This document shows, piece after piece, positions 63,991 through 64,000 of a stretch of DNA of 64,000 bases; positions within the stretch are counted from its first letter, which is position 1, and every line of letters starts with the position of its first letter. The notes beneath the pieces are model-generated. The model saw only the letters and a program-made list of their open reading frames with translations, was not told the DNA's origin and did not search any database. The stretch lies in NCBI GenBank assembly GCA_024663395.1, contig JANFAH010000001.1, forward strand, positions 6,324,001-6,388,000. The letters run 5' to 3'. This stretch comes from Pisolithus tinctorius. Its lineage: Eukaryota; Basidiomycota; Agaricomycetes; Boletales; Pisolithaceae. The position numbers and the translations under genes are program-made.

Positions 63991-64000
63991 GCAAGTCGAT

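Noticed and set aside
1..64000. tRNA, rRNA or other structured RNA genes
   Set aside because: I looked for tRNA-like A/B boxes and rRNA blocks and saw none I could support by eye.

Overview
The window looks like transposon-rich heterochromatin from a mushroom-forming basidiomycete (Agaricomycetes). The evidence is short GT-AG introns with CTGAC/CTAAC-like branch sites, gene families typical of that group (DUF6534 membrane proteins, DUF6698, basidiomycete TPR repeats), several Ty3/Gypsy families, and pervasive CpG decay. The species cannot be named from the sequence alone.

Layout. 1-13577: a decayed array of DUF6534 genes, four copies (A-D) on the minus strand and one inverted partial copy (E), separated by degenerate shared spacer blocks. 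13578-36901: retroelement E1 (minus), inserted in DUF6534 copy D; its pol is split by two solo LTRs (family X) and by a complete, intact element E3 (21470-32973, minus). 36902-37008: a scrap of copy D. 37009-55029: retroelement E2 (minus), inserted in the same copy D. E2 also carries an antisense spliced gene for a Zn(2)Cys6 coiled-coil protein. That gene is split by chromodomain element E4 (39517-46666, plus), whose gag is itself split by a solo LTR (family Y). A second Y solo LTR sits in the right LTR of E2. 55030-64000: the 5' end of copy D, a TPR pseudogene, a CpG-free block with 289-bp tandem repeats, a DUF6698 gene with two TGA interruptions, and a decayed RNA polymerase II largest-subunit (RPB1) copy running off the right edge.

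Order of events from the nesting: DUF6534 array, then E1 and E2, then E3, X solo LTRs and E4, then Y. E3 has near-identical LTRs and no broken frame, so it is the best candidate for an active element.

How parts may work together. E2 combines (i) an antisense gene for a CGG-type zinc-cluster protein and (ii) about 29 exact CGGAATT sites spread over its roughly 10.9 kb, in LTRs and in coding sequence, against one seen in the rest of the window. Because every element here is decaying by CpG transitions, I propose an element-encoded factor acting on dispersed sites in its own DNA, for example against silencing. This is inference. Other shared design features of E1-E3 are: 4-bp target duplications with a central CG; a hairpin with a GGGGAC loop 19-20 nt before the 3' LTR instead of a clear polypurine tract; the same primer-binding site; and, in E1 and E2, a GGGTTTT -1 frameshift site.
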